From: UBA6382 sp963617965 | Lineage (GTDB): Bacteria > Bacteroidota > Bacteroidia > Bacteroidales > Bacteroidaceae | DNA length: 5,528 nt | Direction of reading: 5' to 3' | NCBI GenBank assembly: GCA_963617965.1 | Contig: CAVEQO010000051.1 | Coordinates: forward strand, 1-5,528 | In this document: one piece after another, positions 5,475-5,528 of the stretch | How the letters are laid out: each line of letters opens with the position of its first letter | Position numbering within the stretch: the stretch's first letter is position 1 | The notes under the pieces: generated by a model | Database searches by the model: none | What the model was told of the DNA's origin: nothing | The model's input: the letters and a program-made list of their open reading frames with translations, nothing else | Program-made: the position numbers and the translations under genes

Positions 5475-5528
5475 GCGGAAATAGCTCAGTTGGTAGAGCA
5501 CAACCTTGCCAAGGTTGGGGTCGCGAGT
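5475..5528 (+). tRNA. tRNA-Gly (GCC), truncated by window end
   Basis: The 5' part of a tRNA can be read in order: acceptor strand GCGGAAA (5475-5481), TA at positions 8-9, D arm GCTC/GAGC (5484-5487 and 5496-5499) with loop AGTTGGTA, then anticodon stem CAACC/GGTTG (5501-5505 and 5513-5517). The anticodon loop TTGCCAA has anticodon GCC at 5508-5510, which reads glycine codons GGC and GGU. The variable loop GGGTC and the 5' T stem GCGAG follow, and the window ends in the T loop. The 3' half lies outside. Confidence 0.95.

Overview
The window looks like chromosomal DNA from a Bacteroidales bacterium (Bacteroides/Prevotella/Alistipes-like; the genus cannot be fixed from sequence alone). The main signs are two copies of the Bacteroidota -7 promoter element TAnnTTTG (both TACTTTTG), weak Shine-Dalgarno signals, and protein families typical of that phylum: a BT_0820-like HAD hydrolase and the carboxyspermidine route to spermidine. 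No transposase, integrase or CRISPR array is visible.

Layout. Positions 1-44 carry the intrinsic terminator of an upstream gene that lies outside the window. Positions 45-463 are non-coding and include a cluster of four short GC-rich palindromes spaced about 22 bp apart (112-197). A promoter at 464-471 then precedes seven genes, all on the + strand, with gaps of 10-18 bp or short overlaps. They are almost certainly one operon: (1) a small exported protein of unknown function; (2) an HPr-kinase-like P-loop kinase; (3) a signal-peptidase/S24-S26-like serine protease with a Ser-His pair; (4) a PqqD-like peptide-binding protein (RRE fold); (5) a small HAD phosphatase-like protein; (6) a polytopic membrane protein with a basic tail; (7) carboxynorspermidine/carboxyspermidine decarboxylase, NspC. 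A second promoter at 5294-5324 drives a short, hairpin-rich RNA or leader that ends in a terminator-like hairpin, directly followed by a tRNA-Gly(GCC) gene cut by the window end.

How the genes may work together. Genes 2-4 (kinase, protease-like protein, RRE) use parts known from RiPP tailoring, for example lasso-peptide clusters that contain a PqqD-like RRE and an HPrK-like kinase. There is, however, no recognisable precursor, cyclase, radical SAM enzyme or ABC exporter here. With a candidate phosphatase (gene 5), a membrane protein (gene 6) and an exported protein (gene 1) in the same transcript, this could be an uncharacterised peptide or protein phosphorylation/processing module. That is inference. 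NspC at the end is a well-defined polyamine enzyme and may simply share the transcript.
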